From: Maniola hyperantus | Taxonomy: Eukaryota > Arthropoda > Insecta > Lepidoptera > Nymphalidae | Length of the DNA stretch: 64,000 nt | Assembly: GCF_902806685.2 (NCBI RefSeq) | Contig: NC_048543.1 | Coordinates: 7,226,106-7,290,105 of the forward strand | Direction of reading: 5' to 3' | Shown here: positions 45,501 through 56,291 of the stretch, piece by piece | How positions within the stretch are numbered: the stretch's first letter is position 1 | How the letters are laid out: each line of letters begins with the position of its first letter | Program-made: the position numbers and the translations under genes | Notes under the pieces: generated by a model | What the model was told of the DNA's origin: nothing | Databases searched by the model: none | The model's input: the letters and a program-made list of their open reading frames with translations, nothing else

Positions 45501-48500
45501 TTATACACTAAGAGATTACGGTATTATTATATGGTAACAGAGATATTTATAAAAAGCGTGGCGCTCGGGCGACTTAGACTTTTCGATACATTCGCCTTTG
45601 CGATCCTCCGATCAGTTCGCCTTAAGAGATATTTCAGCAGTCGTGGTAAAATGTTTTACCGTGGTTTTACCTACCTTAACCAAATCCGTGAGCATGGCTG
45701 TTAAACAACATTTAAATTTTAAATGAATGAAAGTATAGTACGCGACAGGTTGAGATAGCAATCGGGGTATGAGGTGGGGTGACGACCCGCACACCCGCAC
45801 GTCCCCCGCACCAGGTTAGCACGGGGACTGTGCGGATGTGCGGGGCATTCCCTCTCCGATAGCCATCTCGACCTGTCGCGTGCTATACATTTTTCAACAT
45901 AATCTTAGAAGTACCTACATAATATAATAAAGTATTGAGATAATTGTAACACTGTTCAAAGGTGTGGTATCATACTTAAAGTTATTTTAGTAGTTCAATC
46001 CTGGACAAACACTTCAACTTTTTGAAATTATCTACGTTCGAAGAAATAATTTTTTTCCAATTAAATTACTTTGATGGTAAAGGAAAACAATGCGAGGAAA
46101 CCTTCATGCCTAAATCTGCGGCCCAGATGGGAATGGGTGCCAGCGTGTAGAACAAACTGTTAATATTTACAAGAAATTGTAAGGAAGATGCGCTGACGTG
46201 TCCTAATCGAGAACGGGTGCCGAGCGGCATGGAATATATGGCATCGCGCCCGCTGCCCGCCCTGCAGGACGCACCCGCTTCCACCTGGGCTGCAGGCGAA
46301 GAGTTTGCCATAATGTTCTTAAAGGTGTGAAGTCTGAAAATCTGTACTTGGCTAGCGTGGTACTGGTAGACTATGATCAAACTCTTCTCAATCTTAGACG
46401 GAGACCTGTGCTAAGTACTTAGTTGATGATGATGAACTACGGCCAATGCACTTAGCGAAAAATCCTGATTCATCATCATCATCATCAACCAATAGACGTC
46501 CACGGCTGGACATAGGTCTCTCCAAGGTGCTAGAATGGCGACCTCGCACCGGAAGACGCAGTGTTGGAAGACCCCCCACTAGGTGGACAGACGACATCAG
46601 ACGAAATCCTGATTATGTGTTGTTTATACTTTACTAAAATATGATGCATGCGACTTCGTCCGCGTGGATTTAGACTTTTTAAAATCCTGTGGGAACTCTT
46701 CGATTTTCTAGGATTAAAAGTAGCCTATATCCTTCCCCGGGATGCAAGCTATCTCTGTACCAAATTTCATCGAAATTGGTCAAACAGTTGGGTCATGTAA
46801 AGCTAGCAGACAGGGAGACAAACGGACAGACAGACAGACGGACAGACAGACACACTTTCACATTTATAATATTAGTACGAATTTAACCATGGAACTTTTC
46901 GAGTCATGCTGCCTTGAACTAGGTTTACTGCTGTTTTGGTTTAAATAACTTGTAACATTGAAATACTTACAGGGCATATGATAGCAAATATCAGCAAAGG
47001 TATGGTTGATAGGGCTAACAGCCAGTGCACTCCGAGGGTCGGCATCACGACCAGCGCCAACGCCACTTCTAAACAAGCACCGAGCGCCCAGAAACACTGG
47101 AAAAATATGTAATATGTATTAATACCAAAAAAATCCGGTCAAGTGCGAGTCAGACTCGCGCACCGAGGGCTCTGTACTCGGATATTTTTTTCGAAATTTT
47201 GCACGATAAATCAAAAACTATTATGCATAAAAATAAATAAAAATCTGTTTTAGAATGTGCAGCTCTTTCATATGATACCCCACTAGATATAGTTATCTTA
47301 TTTTGAAAATTGAAAATATTTTTTTTGTGCTGTAACCACAAATTCATGGCTTTCAGATTTGTTCCTTTACTTGTGCTATAAGAATAGTACTTACCAAACA
47401 TGATTCTAGGTCACTTATAGGTTTTCTTGACAGACAGACAGACATACAGACAGACAACGATGTGATCCTATAAGGGTTCCTTTTTTCCTTCTGAGGTACG
47501 GAACCCTAAAGACACTTAAAAATCTCAATACGCATAATACTTTAATACTGGCGCGATATTACAATAAAAAAAAAAAAAATCTGAATCTGAATCTGAATAC
47601 ATATCTTTTGCTAAAACGACACCTATGAAGAACATTCTTCATAATTCAAACCACCCAAAGCCAGCCCAAATAACTAATAACTGATTCGTTATTAACTATT
47701 TATTAAACAAATCACTTATTATTTGTCTCATCTATAAGTTTATAATCTTAAAGTACATCTTTCTAAATATAAAAGGAAAAGGTGACTGACTGACTGACTG
47801 ATCTATCAACGCACAGCTCAAACTACTGGACGGATCGGGCTGAAATTTGGCATGCGGATAGCTATTATGACGTAGGCATCCGCTAAGAAAGGATTTTTGA
47901 AAATTCAACCCCTAAGGGGGTGAAATAGGGGGTTGAAATTTGTGTAGTCCACGCAGACGAAGTCGCGAGCATAAGCTAGTCTAGCATAAACAAGAACTTT
48001 AACAGCCTGAGAAGTAGATTTTTTCTGGTGACAAAAGAAAAATAGTATGGAATTTCTATATGGCAGCAACACTTACATCCAAAAGAACAACACATTTGGC
48101 TCTTTGTTTTGTTGGTAAAAATTCTGCATACAGTGTAACCCTGAAAAAATAATAAAATTGTTTTAACACTATGCATCATGATAGCCTGGTGGTTAAGACG
48201 TCGCGTCGGCCTCCTTTTCAGGGATCCGAGGTTCAATCACGGGCACGGCACGGCACAATAAAAACATCAGGATAATGCTAGGCAATAGGTATAGATATTT
48301 TTTATTTTTTATTTTTTATTCAGATACAAGTTAGCCCTTGACTGCAATCTCACCTGGTGGTAAGTGACGATGCAGTCTAAGATGGAAGCGGGCTAATCTG
48401 GCAGGGGTATGGCAGTTTTTAACAAACCCATACACATTTGGTTTCTACACGGCATCATACCAGAACGCTAAATTGCTTGGCGGCACGGTGGTAACTAGCC

Positions 48501-51500
48501 ACGGCCGAGGCCTCTCACCAGACAGACCAGAATTTAGAAATTATAAAATTCCAAATCCCTGTCAGGAATTGAACCCGGGACCTCCCACTAATAAGACCAC
48601 AGCGCTTACCACTGCGCCAGGGAGGTCGTCGATGTATTTTCAATTAATAGCAATTAGAGACGCCCGCGACTTCAATCCCACTTTTAATTTTTTTTAATTT
48701 TTTTAATCCCACTGGAACTCTTTAATTTGATTGTAAAATAAGTAATTGTGATTTTTAGTTTTAGAGTTTGATTGTGATTATAAAAATAATACCCGGCTGA
48801 GTTTGTTGTGGGCTCTTCTCAGACCTGGGCGCGTTTGGAACCCTCGTAGCTTTAGTTTTTAAGTTCGCGTAAAAATTATCGCCACTACATAAATATCTTC
48901 TTACAAATGCAACAATGGACTTTCAACAAGTGTAATTTATTACCCATTTTGAATAAATCATTTTATTTGATTTGATTTGAATGAAATTTGATATCTATAC
49001 CGAATTCCGTCAAAATCGGTTAAAAGGATATCATCATCATGATCAACCCATCGCCGGCTCACTACAGAGCACGGGTCTCCTCTCAGAGTGAGAAGGGTTT
49101 TGGCCATAGTCTACCACACTGGCCATGTACGGATTAGTACACTTCAAACGCCTTTGAGAACATTATGGAGAATTCTCAGCCATGCGGGTTTCCTCACGAT
49201 GTTTTCCTTCACCGGTAAAGCAAGTGATATTTAATTACTTAAAACGCACACAACTCCGAAAAGAGGGAAGTATATCTCTCATAGAGGTAAGTGCTTCCCT
49301 GTCAACTTTTTTTGTCTCTTTACTGTAAATATTTTTGTTACAAAAAGAAAATAAGGACTAAAATCGTACTTTCGACATGAAATTTGACACAAAAAGTTAA
49401 AAAGGCGCGTGAGGCGTTGAATTTTACGCGTTATAGGTGAAAAGGTAGGAGAAAGACAAACTTTCCAATCACTAGACAAACTTTCCCATCACTACCCATA
49501 TTATAAATGCAAAAAAAGTGTTTGTTTGTTGGTTAGTCCTTCAATCACGTCGCAACGGAGCAACGAATAGACGTGGTTTTCGACGTGATTTTTTCATACC
49601 TACCTGTAGAGTGACGTAGGCTACTTTTTATCCTGGGAAACCAAAGAGTTCCCACAGGATATTTGATCACAGTTCATAATACTAGTACTAAAGTGTGTAT
49701 TTACTAGTAAGAAATTTTATACTAACGATTGTGGCACACATCCTATTGCAAATCCAACAAGTCCTCTCAAAAATAGCAGCCAAAGGAAGTTGGGAGCAAT
49801 GGCGCTTAACAATCCATAGTAAAATAGTAACACTCCACACATGCTGAGAGCCTGAAATATTTGAAAAATATAAAAAATGTATTGTGTTGTTTTAGAATTA
49901 TGAGGAGCTGACAAACATAATACTACAGTGCTCAAGTGCTTACACTTATTTTACAGGTTGGGCCCACTTGGTCGTGACCCGAGACCCAATGACGACGCGT
50001 GACAAGTACCAGACGGCGGCTTCTGATCCCCTTTGATCTCATAAGAAAGAGATATATTATAAGAGTTCACGCGATAGAAAGAGAGGAGTTTGTTAAACTT
50101 TAGACTGTTATACACAGTTCATAACAGATAGGGAACTTCTAACAAAACGTCAAGGCTTCAACGTCACTGGCAGGCTTCAAATGTCAGGACATTTGAGGCA
50201 GTTAGCCCCAAAGTAGCCCTATTTTTCTTTTAGAGCCTAATATTTGACATATCGCGATTCACGATCAAACCAAGAGTTTCCTCACTCTAGTTCACTCTGC
50301 TGTAGTGCTGTGCGAGCTGAATTGCACTTTAACAAGAGTTATTATCTAATTAACAATTTTGCAGAGTAAGCCTTCAGTACCTGTCATCATCATCATGATC
50401 AACCCATCGCCGGCTCACTACAGAGCACGGTTTTTCTCTCAGAGTGAGAAGGGTTTTGGTCTACGCTGGCCATGTGAGGATTGGTAGACTTCACACACCT
50501 TTGAGAACATTATGGAGAATTATCAGGCATGCAGGTTTCCTCACGACGTTTTCCTCCACCATTAAAGCAAGTAACCTGTAAGGTATTATTAAGTGATATT
50601 ACTTACAGTTTTCCTTCCATATCTATCACTGATATTGCCCCAGAATGTAGAGCTTAACATCATTCCCATAAAAACAACTGTAGTGGTAAGGGCCTGTTGG
50701 TACCTGAAAAAAATATTCACAAAATAAAACTGTACTTACAGTTAAGTAATACTGCTTTTAATCTACATACCCTATATAAAAAGAAAAGCAAGAGAAGAAA
50801 AAAATTTTAAAGAAGAAATTTTAAATTGAACACTAGACAAGAGCAATCGCCGAGTTACTTGCTAGTTCTTCTAGGGAGGGACTGCATTCTGAACCAGTGG
50901 TAAATACAACTATTTGACGATTCAATAGCACTTGTATAAGTTTACTTGAATAAAAATATATTCTATTCTTACTTGCTGATATTCCATTCGCAGTGCAGAG
51001 CTGGTGACAATATGCTCAGTATGGTCATCTCCATTGAGTCAGCCATCCAACACAAGCCAGTGTACAGTGATAACTTAACTTGGAACCAGCCAAAACCCAA
51101 TGCGTTTACAGCTTGTGTCACAGTGAATGTATCTGAAAAAACCGGCCAAGTGCAAGTCAGACTCACACACTGAGGATTCTGTACTCAAGTATTTTTTAAC
51201 ATAACCCACTTGGTATAGTTATCTTACTTTGAAAATTGAAAATACTAATTATTATTATTATTATTGTTCATGAACACATTTTGTTTTGCTACAAAGCTAA
51301 CAAGTCCTTTTATTTGGTTTATACTTGACTAGTGATCCGCCCCTGCTTCACAAGCGTAGCTCACTTAGAAATAATGTAGCTTTCTACTGGTGAAATAACT
51401 TTCAAAATCTGTTCAGTAGTTCCAGAAATTACCCCTACCAAACAAACTTACAAACATTACCTCTTTATGATATTAGTATAGAGGTATAGATACAATGTAT

Positions 51501-52173
51501 TACAAATACTAATAGCTTGAAACTTACTTACACTAAGCCTAGGCTTCATTTTGGCTTACTTTTAACAGTGCACAACAGACGGAAACGTTTAAGTGCGGAA
51601 ACCAGCCCAGAGAGAAGAAGAAGAAGAACAGTGCACCTTTAAAGCAATAACTGAGAAGGCATATTCTAGGCCAATGCATACCAACTCATCATTAATTTTG
51701 GTCAGGCATGCAGCGAAAGCCTGTCTAAGAAAAATCTATCTACATTTTTATGAAGTTGCTGAATACAACATTGTATTTGTATAGCTAAAATGCTTAAATT
51801 GCAATGATTAGTTGCCTTAACTATAGAATGGAATTCGTAAGCAAGCTAACTAATAAGAAATTAGTAGTAGTAGAAAGTATGTGATTACTTAATTTTACAT
51901 ACTTTCTCTTGTTTAACAGTTGTGTTCTTTCATGTATTTATATTACTCATGTAGGTGGAGTAGGTGTATTGGATTTTGGTGTAAAATTTGTATAGCTTTT
52001 TCTATGAGTGAATTATAAATAGGTAATGTATGAGATTAATTTCATGACATACCATCAGGGACTACCGAAACGGAGGCCATTTCGATTTCTTGCGGTAATG
52101 GCATTGGGGGTGCCGGTGGACGGGAGTCTCCCGCATTCTCGTCTAGATCCTGGTATCCTTTAGCCCTACGCAT
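39598..52173 (-). CDS. SVOP-like major facilitator transporter, 13 exons, complete
   Basis: Exons in transcript order: 52173-52053, 51132-50973, 50703-50607, 49851-49727, 48140-48077, 47096-46971, 45274-45203, 44005-43866, 42729-42572, 41843-41735, 41282-41198, 40718-40629, 39738-39598; 495 residues, all phases join. It matches the SV2-related protein SVOP. A Pro-rich cytosolic N terminus is followed by FGWFQVKLSLYTGLCWMADS (TM1, acidic MADSMEM), FWGNISDRYGRKT (the MFS motif between TM2 and TM3), FLRGLVGFAIGCVPQS, LPESARFHVASGQPDKALET, a Cys-containing lumenal loop before TTDYMDLLWTTLAEFPG, EKFGRKKTMATQF and the C-terminal ETKGREMKETV. Family: 12-TM organic-ion-type transporters of vesicles or plasma membrane; the substrate of SVOP is unknown. 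Introns hold several transposon insertions. Confidence 0.94.
39745..39913. mobile_element. Interspersed short element, family E copy
   Basis: CCTGCATCAATCATTATCAC, GTTGTGATTGGCTGAATTTG, TTGTTGCAACAATGCATTGT, CCAATAGCGAGCGAGCATCA and TCGATCGTGACATGGTAGCG match copies at 40448-40545 (partial) and 62220-62405. This copy ends only a few bases from the acceptor of the last transporter exon. Confidence 0.75.
39914..40382 (-). mobile_element. Rearranged RTE-type LINE tail
   Basis: An (ATC)n run, then ACCAATAGACGTCCACTGCT, CACGCCACGGTCTTGCGCCG and GGTCTTCCAACGCTGCGTCT match the LINE end at 6308. The middle (40130-40270) is a piece of the jockey-like tail seen at 9780, and the RTE sequence resumes at 40270. 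Located in the last intron of the transporter gene. Confidence 0.7.
42021..42180. mobile_element. Fold-back element, family B, copy 2
   Basis: TATAAATCCCGCAAATTGCT and the complement of the right end, TATAAGTCCCGCAAATTGCT, are near-identical 20-bp termini. It is 160 bp long with no ORF, in an intron of the transporter. Ends of TATA type fit a TA-targeting DNA transposon derivative. Confidence 0.88.
42391..42541. mobile_element. GC-rich fold-back element, family D
   Basis: GAGGCAATCGGGGAGGG on the left and TTGATTGCCATCACAACTTG, TCGCGAACTATAC on the right flank a core of CCCGCACTAACC(A/G) repeats and GTGTGCGGGGCGTACCCCGC. The left terminus is shorter than in the 45733 copy. It abuts exon 9 of the transporter on its downstream side. 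Confidence 0.7.
42941..43250 (+). mobile_element. Full-length tRNA-headed SINE with 13-bp target-site duplication
   Basis: The head TAGCCTAGTGGTTAGGACGT and GGGGTTCGATCCCGGGC (B-box-like) is followed by the family body and an ATCATGATG end. It is flanked by a perfect 13-bp duplication, GTACAATTGGTCT, at 42928-42940 and 43251-43263, the mark of LINE-driven retroposition. Its perfection suggests a young insertion. It lies in the transporter intron between exons 8 and 9. Confidence 0.93.
43262..43460 (+). repeat. Partial SINE of the second tRNA-headed family
   Basis: TTCGGCCGTGGCTAGTTACC, CGTGCCGCCAAGTGATTTAG, GATGCCGTGTAGAAACCAAA and CCACCAGGTAATAG correspond, in opposite orientation, to the body of the copy at 48316. 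Confidence 0.65.
43583..43752. mobile_element. Fold-back element, family C, copy 1
   Basis: CTTCACGCGCCATTTTAACT on the left and AACTTCAAATGGCGCGTGAG on the right are inverted. The interior GTCAAAAGTGCGGTTCACCT and AATAAGGACTAAAATCGTAC is shared with copies at 49352 and 56371. Confidence 0.8.
44345..44640. repeat. Diverged GTCT-family element
   Basis: TAGTATTATAAATACGAAAA, TTTTCACGGCCCATTAACAG and ACCGATTTTGACAAAATTTG, then AATCCACGCGGGCAAAGTTC, are landmarks of the family at 2488. In the transporter intron between exons 7 and 8. Confidence 0.6.
44797..45105 (-). mobile_element. Full-length tRNA-headed SINE, minus strand
   Basis: Same family as 42941 in reverse: ATGATCAACCCATCACCGGC at the tail and GATCGAACCCCCGACCTCCG with CCTAACCACTAGGCTATCAC at the head. 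Flanks GAATTAAAATTT (44785-44796) and GAATTGAAATTT (45106-45117) look like a 12-bp target-site duplication with one change. Confidence 0.9.
45733..45888. mobile_element. GC-rich fold-back element, family D, best copy
   Basis: The left terminus GTATAGTACGCGACAGGTTG and the complement of the right terminus, GTATAGCACGCGACAGGTCG, match at 18 of 20 bases. The core is rich in CCCGCAC and GTGCGGGG. It is 156 bp with no ORF, in the transporter intron between exons 6 and 7. Confidence 0.88.
46466..46612. mobile_element. RTE-LINE tail with an internal inversion
   Basis: The first part, (CATCAT)n ACCAATAGACGTCCACGGCT, reads on the minus strand. From AAGGTGCTAGAATGGCGACC the sequence reads in the plus direction and gives VLEWRPRTGRRSVGRPPTRW, the RTE C-terminal motif. 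A 5' inversion during insertion (twin priming) would produce this. Confidence 0.8.
46640..46880. repeat. GTCT-associated interspersed element, well preserved
   Basis: ATGCGACTTCGTCCGCGTGG, AATCCTGTGGGAACTCTTCG, TCCTTCCCCGGGATGCAAGC, ATCTCTGTACCAAATTTCAT, a (CAGA)n stretch and TTTCACATTTATAATATTAG. It ends less than 100 bp from a transporter exon. Confidence 0.8.
47131..47507. repeat. GGAACCCT / CAGACAGA interspersed element
   Basis: TCCGGTCAAGTGCGAGTCAG, CACCGAGGGCTCTGTACTCG, CGATAAATCAAAAACTATTA, TTTTGAAAATTGAAAATATT and GAGGTACGGAACCCTAAAG. A fairly complete copy of the element partly present at 14595, 17090, 20818, 27360 and 51130. In the transporter intron between exons 5 and 6. Confidence 0.7.
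47765..47985. repeat. Interspersed element with GACTGACTGACTGA start
   Basis: AAAAGGAAAAGGTGACTGAC, ATCAACGCACAGCTCAAACT, GGATCGGGCTGAAATTTGGC, CATCCGCTAAGAAAGGATTT, CCCTAAGGGGGTGAAATAGG and CCACGCAGACGAAGTCGCGA. Fragments recur near 7310-7460, 16680-16850 and 22130-22260. Confidence 0.7.
48316..48630 (-). mobile_element. Second tRNA-headed SINE family, near-full copy
   Basis: Minus-strand element: head ACCTCCCTGGCGCAGTGGTA with GTCCCGGGTTCAATTCC (B-box-like), body with TGGTAACTAGCCACGG and GATGCCGTGTAGAAACC, and an A-rich tail at 48300-48320. In the transporter intron between exons 4 and 5. Confidence 0.85.
48785..48980 (+). mobile_element. LINE 3' tail ending in TTTGATTTGATTTGA repeats
   Basis: CCGGCTGAGTTTGTTGTGGG, TTCTCAGACCTGGGCGCGTT, GGAACCCTCGTAGCTTTAG and AATAAATCATTTTATTTGAT form a UTR-like stretch with a simple-repeat tail, as in non-LTR elements. 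No coding part is present. Confidence 0.55.
49030..49262 (-). repeat. SINE copy lacking its tRNA head
   Basis: ATGATCAACCCATCGCCGGC, GAGCACGGGTCTCCTCTCAG, CCTTTGAGAACATTATGGAG and AAAGCAAGTGATATTTAATT match the 44797 copy, which continues further. 5' truncation is usual for SINE/LINE insertions. Confidence 0.75.
50385..50580 (-). repeat. SINE copy lacking its tRNA head
   Basis: Same body order as the 49030 copy (ATGATCAACCCATCGCCGGC ... CACCATTAAAGCAAGTAACC). It ends only about 25 bp before transporter exon 3. Confidence 0.75.
50810..50962 (+). repeat. Jockey-like LINE tail fragment
   Basis: GAGCAATCGCCGAGTTACTT, CTGAACCAGTGGTAAATAC and AGTTTACTTGAATAAAAATA match the end of the 9780 element. 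Confidence 0.6.
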
Positions 52174-53677
52174 CACTGAATTTATCTAAACTACCACCTA
52201 AGCAACTTATTCTGACGTGGAAAGTATTCGAGTAACGGGAATCTGAACTTGCTGTTACCTATTTTATTGCGTACTCTTGTACTTTCATAGTCCTTTTCAA
52301 TACAAATAAGCAACTGACTTATTACTTAAACTAAGGCTGTTCATACACTTTTTATAGGAACGCGTAATATTCTATTTTATTTATTTATTGTATTTATTTT
52401 GAAACTTTTGAAAATTGAAACTCCTACTCGCCTCGTCAACTAACCGGTGGTGTCAACGTCAACTGTCAAGTGTCAATCACAGATCAATAACATATAGGTG
52501 TCAATAAAATATAAATGTCATGATCATGAATGCTGCATTAATGTCATTGACCAATGTAACCATCATAGATTACCTATCTACTATATTACTACCATACTAA
52601 CCATAATCCGTTTGAAAAGAAGACAAAAAATAGGGAGAAAGTCGTAGACTGAGTAAAAATTCTAGATAAAGGAACGTTTGCATTCTCATTCACACTAAAA
52701 AGAGAGCACAGATCATTGATGTTGGAATCCCCCTCTACTTGATGAAGCATGTGGGCGGGGCAGGCGAGCCGCGGATATGAGCAAACGCTCATATCAAAGT
52801 CTTTTGAGCACATTACTATGGGCCATTTTTGCCCAATTGTCACCGTGATTAGAGCTGCCGTACAAAACTCGAAAAGATGCCGAGTTTTACTGTAATTATA
52901 AGTCGTATGCGAAATAAAAATGTGAGTCCGGGTAAATAAAGGAATTTCTTTCGTCCATAAGATAAAAATCTACTAAAATATTTGTAGATCGAGGCATAAT
53001 CTCGAAAAATTATATCGGTTGACAATGTTAAGAGCGTTCAACACAATTACCGATTTTTTTGGAATTATTCATGTGCGAAGTGCTACAGATATTAGGAGTA
53101 ATAACGAATAAAAAGGTTGAAATATTTAAGAACAAGCCTTTTTTAAAGATCTATTGCTAATGAATTATTAATTTTATTGAAAAATAATAATCCTATCAAA
53201 TCCTTATTCTTGCGGAAGACGTTTACTAAATTATACGATTTTGAGTGCGTCTTTAGTTAACATATAACCACGAAAAACACATATAATAAACACATTCTCT
53301 GGTTATTTCTAACAAAGACATTTATTTCTAACATACAAAAACTACAGTGATATCAAAACTCAGTCTTTCACACGGTAAATACTCAAAGCCCCGTTTGTTT
53401 TAGTGGTTTACTAAAACATCGGAAACACACGAGTATCTCGTAATGCCTACAATAAGAGAAGATAGACATAGCAATGCTAAGAAACATAAGGCCAAGCTAT
53501 CCATACGAATACGTCCATACGAATAGTCTTACAGTGTCACTTAGAAGAATATAAGAACTGTCTTGTGGGCACTAAAGCCACCGAAAGCACATGTGCACAG
53601 AGCTTGAAGGTTTTCTTTCAGAAAAAAAATCCTTAAAGTCACAATTGTACAAAATTTATTGGAGTACCTTAATTACA

Positions 53678-54000
53678 AATTATAGACCTATCTCAGTGCT
53701 AACAATGCTTTCAAATGTCATCTAGAAAATTCTGAACAACCAGCCAGCCAGCTTCTTGAATAGACATAACATATTATTATCTGAGAATCAGTTTGGTTTA
53801 CGGAAGGGAAAGTATACAGAAGATGCCATCAACCTTCTGACTGATCAAATTGTTAATCGTATAGAAGCTAAGAACAAAGTAGTAGGCGTGATTATTGATC
53901 TCACCAAGGCTTTTAATACCGTCTCTGTTCCTATTCTTGTAGGCAGATTAGAAGCTATTGCTATAAGGGGATATACACTAAGTATCTTCAAGGATTATCG
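53678..54000 (+). pseudogene. Decayed LINE reverse-transcriptase fragment
   Basis: The frame reads NYRPISVLTMLSNVI, an in-frame stop, then SFLNRHNILLSENQFGLRKG and VVGVIIDLTKAFNTVSVPIL. These are reverse-transcriptase motifs of non-LTR elements (NYRPIS; then a DLTKAFNTV form of the usual D-x-x-KAFD active-site motif, with Asn in place of the second Asp). Homology fades after about 54000 and nothing of an endonuclease is left. A dead, truncated insertion. Confidence 0.85.
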
Positions 54001-54333
54001 CTGCGGTCGGGGAAAAAAGATGGCCAGCAAACAAAACAAATTCATACAAAAATTTTCTTCATTTTCAAACAAACAAAGAACTTGCGAAGTGGTCCCACGC
54101 GTCAACGCTCTTAATTTTGGGCTTGCGTGTGTCGATAATTTTATCGATAGTGTATTTTTGTTAATCTTCTTGTGGTACCTATTGTTATAAAAAAGTTTAA
54201 GTACTATAGCATAATTTATAGTAGGTAGTAATACAACAATAGTAGATCTATTTATATAATAAGACTTCCTCCGGCCTGACTGACAGACTGATCTATTTAC
54301 TATCTAGTCTATCAATATACTTATATAAATTCT

Positions 54334-54445
54334 ATCATTCCGCACATGGCCAGCGTGGTAGACTACGACCAAACCCTTCTCACTCTGAGAAGAGACCCGT
54401 GCTCTGCAGTGAGCCGGCGATGGATTGATCATGATGATGATGGAC
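54334..54445 (+). repeat. SINE 3' fragment
   Basis: CCGCACATGGCCAGCGTGGT, GACCAAACCCTTCTCACTCT and GACCCGTGCTCTGCAGTGAG, with an ATGATGATG tail, match the end of the 42941 family. Confidence 0.75.
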
Positions 54446-55794
54446 AACAATAGATTGCATATTTTATACTTTGCCAAAACAAGACGGGTATATCATGGAT
54501 TGACTAGGTATTCTAAAGAATGACTGAATTAACTATAGACATTTCCGGTACCATTATTGATTTTGAAATCGTAAGAACAGGATCTCGGCTGAAGTGAGAA
54601 GATTGGTAACTTAGGTAGGTACATACTGATATTTAACATACATATAAGTCGAGTTGAGAACCTTTTTTTCGAAAGTCTGTTAGAAATCGTCATGTATGTA
54701 AATAAATTTAAACAATGCCATACCATCTTTAACTGCCCTTTAAGATAGCCAATAATTATGACGTATTGATAATTATTATCGATATCGACTTCCAATTGTT
54801 ACACATCACTATTTGTCAGTGGCTTGTGTATTGCCAGTGACGTACAAAAATTTTCACAATAATTTAATTAATTATTTTTAAAGTGATTACTTCGAGCGAC
54901 ATGTACTTTATATAGTGAAACATGTTTTTCAGATGTTTGCACAATAAGCACAATAATTATCAACGCTTGGAACATGATATTAGGAACTGAAAATATTTAT
55001 TGTGCAAATTTTTATCATAGCTGGCAATACAATACTTGAATGGTACTTGAAAATCAACCCTACCGTTAAGAAGATACAGACGATTTTTGCTTGTAATTTT
55101 TTGACCAATAGTAAAGTCGCGATGGCTGTGTTGCTGAATACGCTATTCTTTAAGATAGTGTGCGAGGTGGCTCGCGCGGTTTTCATACAAAAGTAACTTC
55201 ATCAGCGTTCTATAGTATTTATTATTCTAGGGCACAGATAAAGTTACTAATGTGATAAAACAGAGACGCATCTAACCTATTTTTTGTCCCTTATCGTGTA
55301 ACCGATTTTTTCAAGGACTACAACTTCAGTTGCAAAACAAACTGAGAATTCGTGGCGTCATTGTATTTCTCATTAGTTAATTAGTTAGGTACTTGTTTTA
55401 ATATACAAAACGTTTAATACAAATATTGTTGATCGGTGAATACAAATATTGACTACTGTGTACTAAACAATGGTTATTGTCGTGTTATTCATCGTTACGT
55501 CGTGCTATCGCTATCTCAGACGCAGTTACACAGTACTTTAGTCTAGCTTTTTTACTCAGTCTACGGAGAAAGTCAAACTCGCCATTTTACTTAAGTTAGA
55601 ATGTAGCGAAAAATCCTAAGTCTATGATTTTACCTCAATCTGTAGGTTAAGACAATTAAATGTCAATTTCAACTGATTTCCAAGATTTCCAAGATTTCAG
55701 AAAAGTACGGTTAGCAATGAAAGTACCTACCTAACTATTTTGCTTGTACCTAACATAACCAATTTTATACATTACTAATTATGATAATATTATG

Positions 55795-55975
55795 ATGCCT
55801 GCGACTTAATCCGCGTGGATTTAGGTTTTTAAAAATCCTGTAGTTTAATTTTCCAGGATAAAAAGTAGCCTATGTCCTTCCCCGGGATGTAAGCTAGCTC
55901 TGTACCAAATTTCATTAAAATCGGTTAAACTGTTGGGCAGACGGACAAACACACTTTCGCATTTATAATATTAGT
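55795..55975. repeat. GTCT-family interspersed element
   Basis: ATGCCTGCGACTTAATCCGC, TTTTTAAAAATCCTGTAG, CCTTCCCCGGGATGTAAGCT, CTCTGTACCAAATTTCATTA and TTTCGCATTTATAATATTAG. Confidence 0.75.
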
Positions 55976-56054
55976 ACTGTATGAATTTAACTGTAGGTAT
56001 CAAAGTAAATATTGCATACATAAAAATATACCTACTTAGGTAAAGTGTAGACTC

Positions 56055-56218
56055 TTAAGTCCCGCAAATTGCTATTGCGCGTGGCCGCCATTTTAGTGAC
56101 GTCAGGGCTAGAATGAAGTTTCGAGCTGATGGTATATTTTTATTTCGGCTGACGTCAAAATGACGTTATTACGATGTTAATGAGACATGGTTCCAGCGCA
56201 ATAGCAACGGTTGCGGTA
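56055..56218. mobile_element. Fold-back element, family B, copy 3 (inverted)
   Basis: TTAAGTCCCGCAAATTGCTA on the left and CAATAGCAACGGTTGCGGTA on the right. The interior GTTTCGAGCTGATGGTATAT and GAGACATGGTTCCAGCGCAA is in reverse order relative to 37640 and 42021. Confidence 0.8.
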
Positions 56219-56291
56219 AGAGCAATCCCTAGGTATGTTGTATGTAGGTACTTAACTAAAACAAAGAAAATATCGCTAATGCTGCTTCCGC

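Noticed and set aside
54980..55196. Overlapping ORFs on both strands of about 65 codons
   Set aside because: No ATG start on the plus strand, no splice context and no recognisable motif; left as non-coding.
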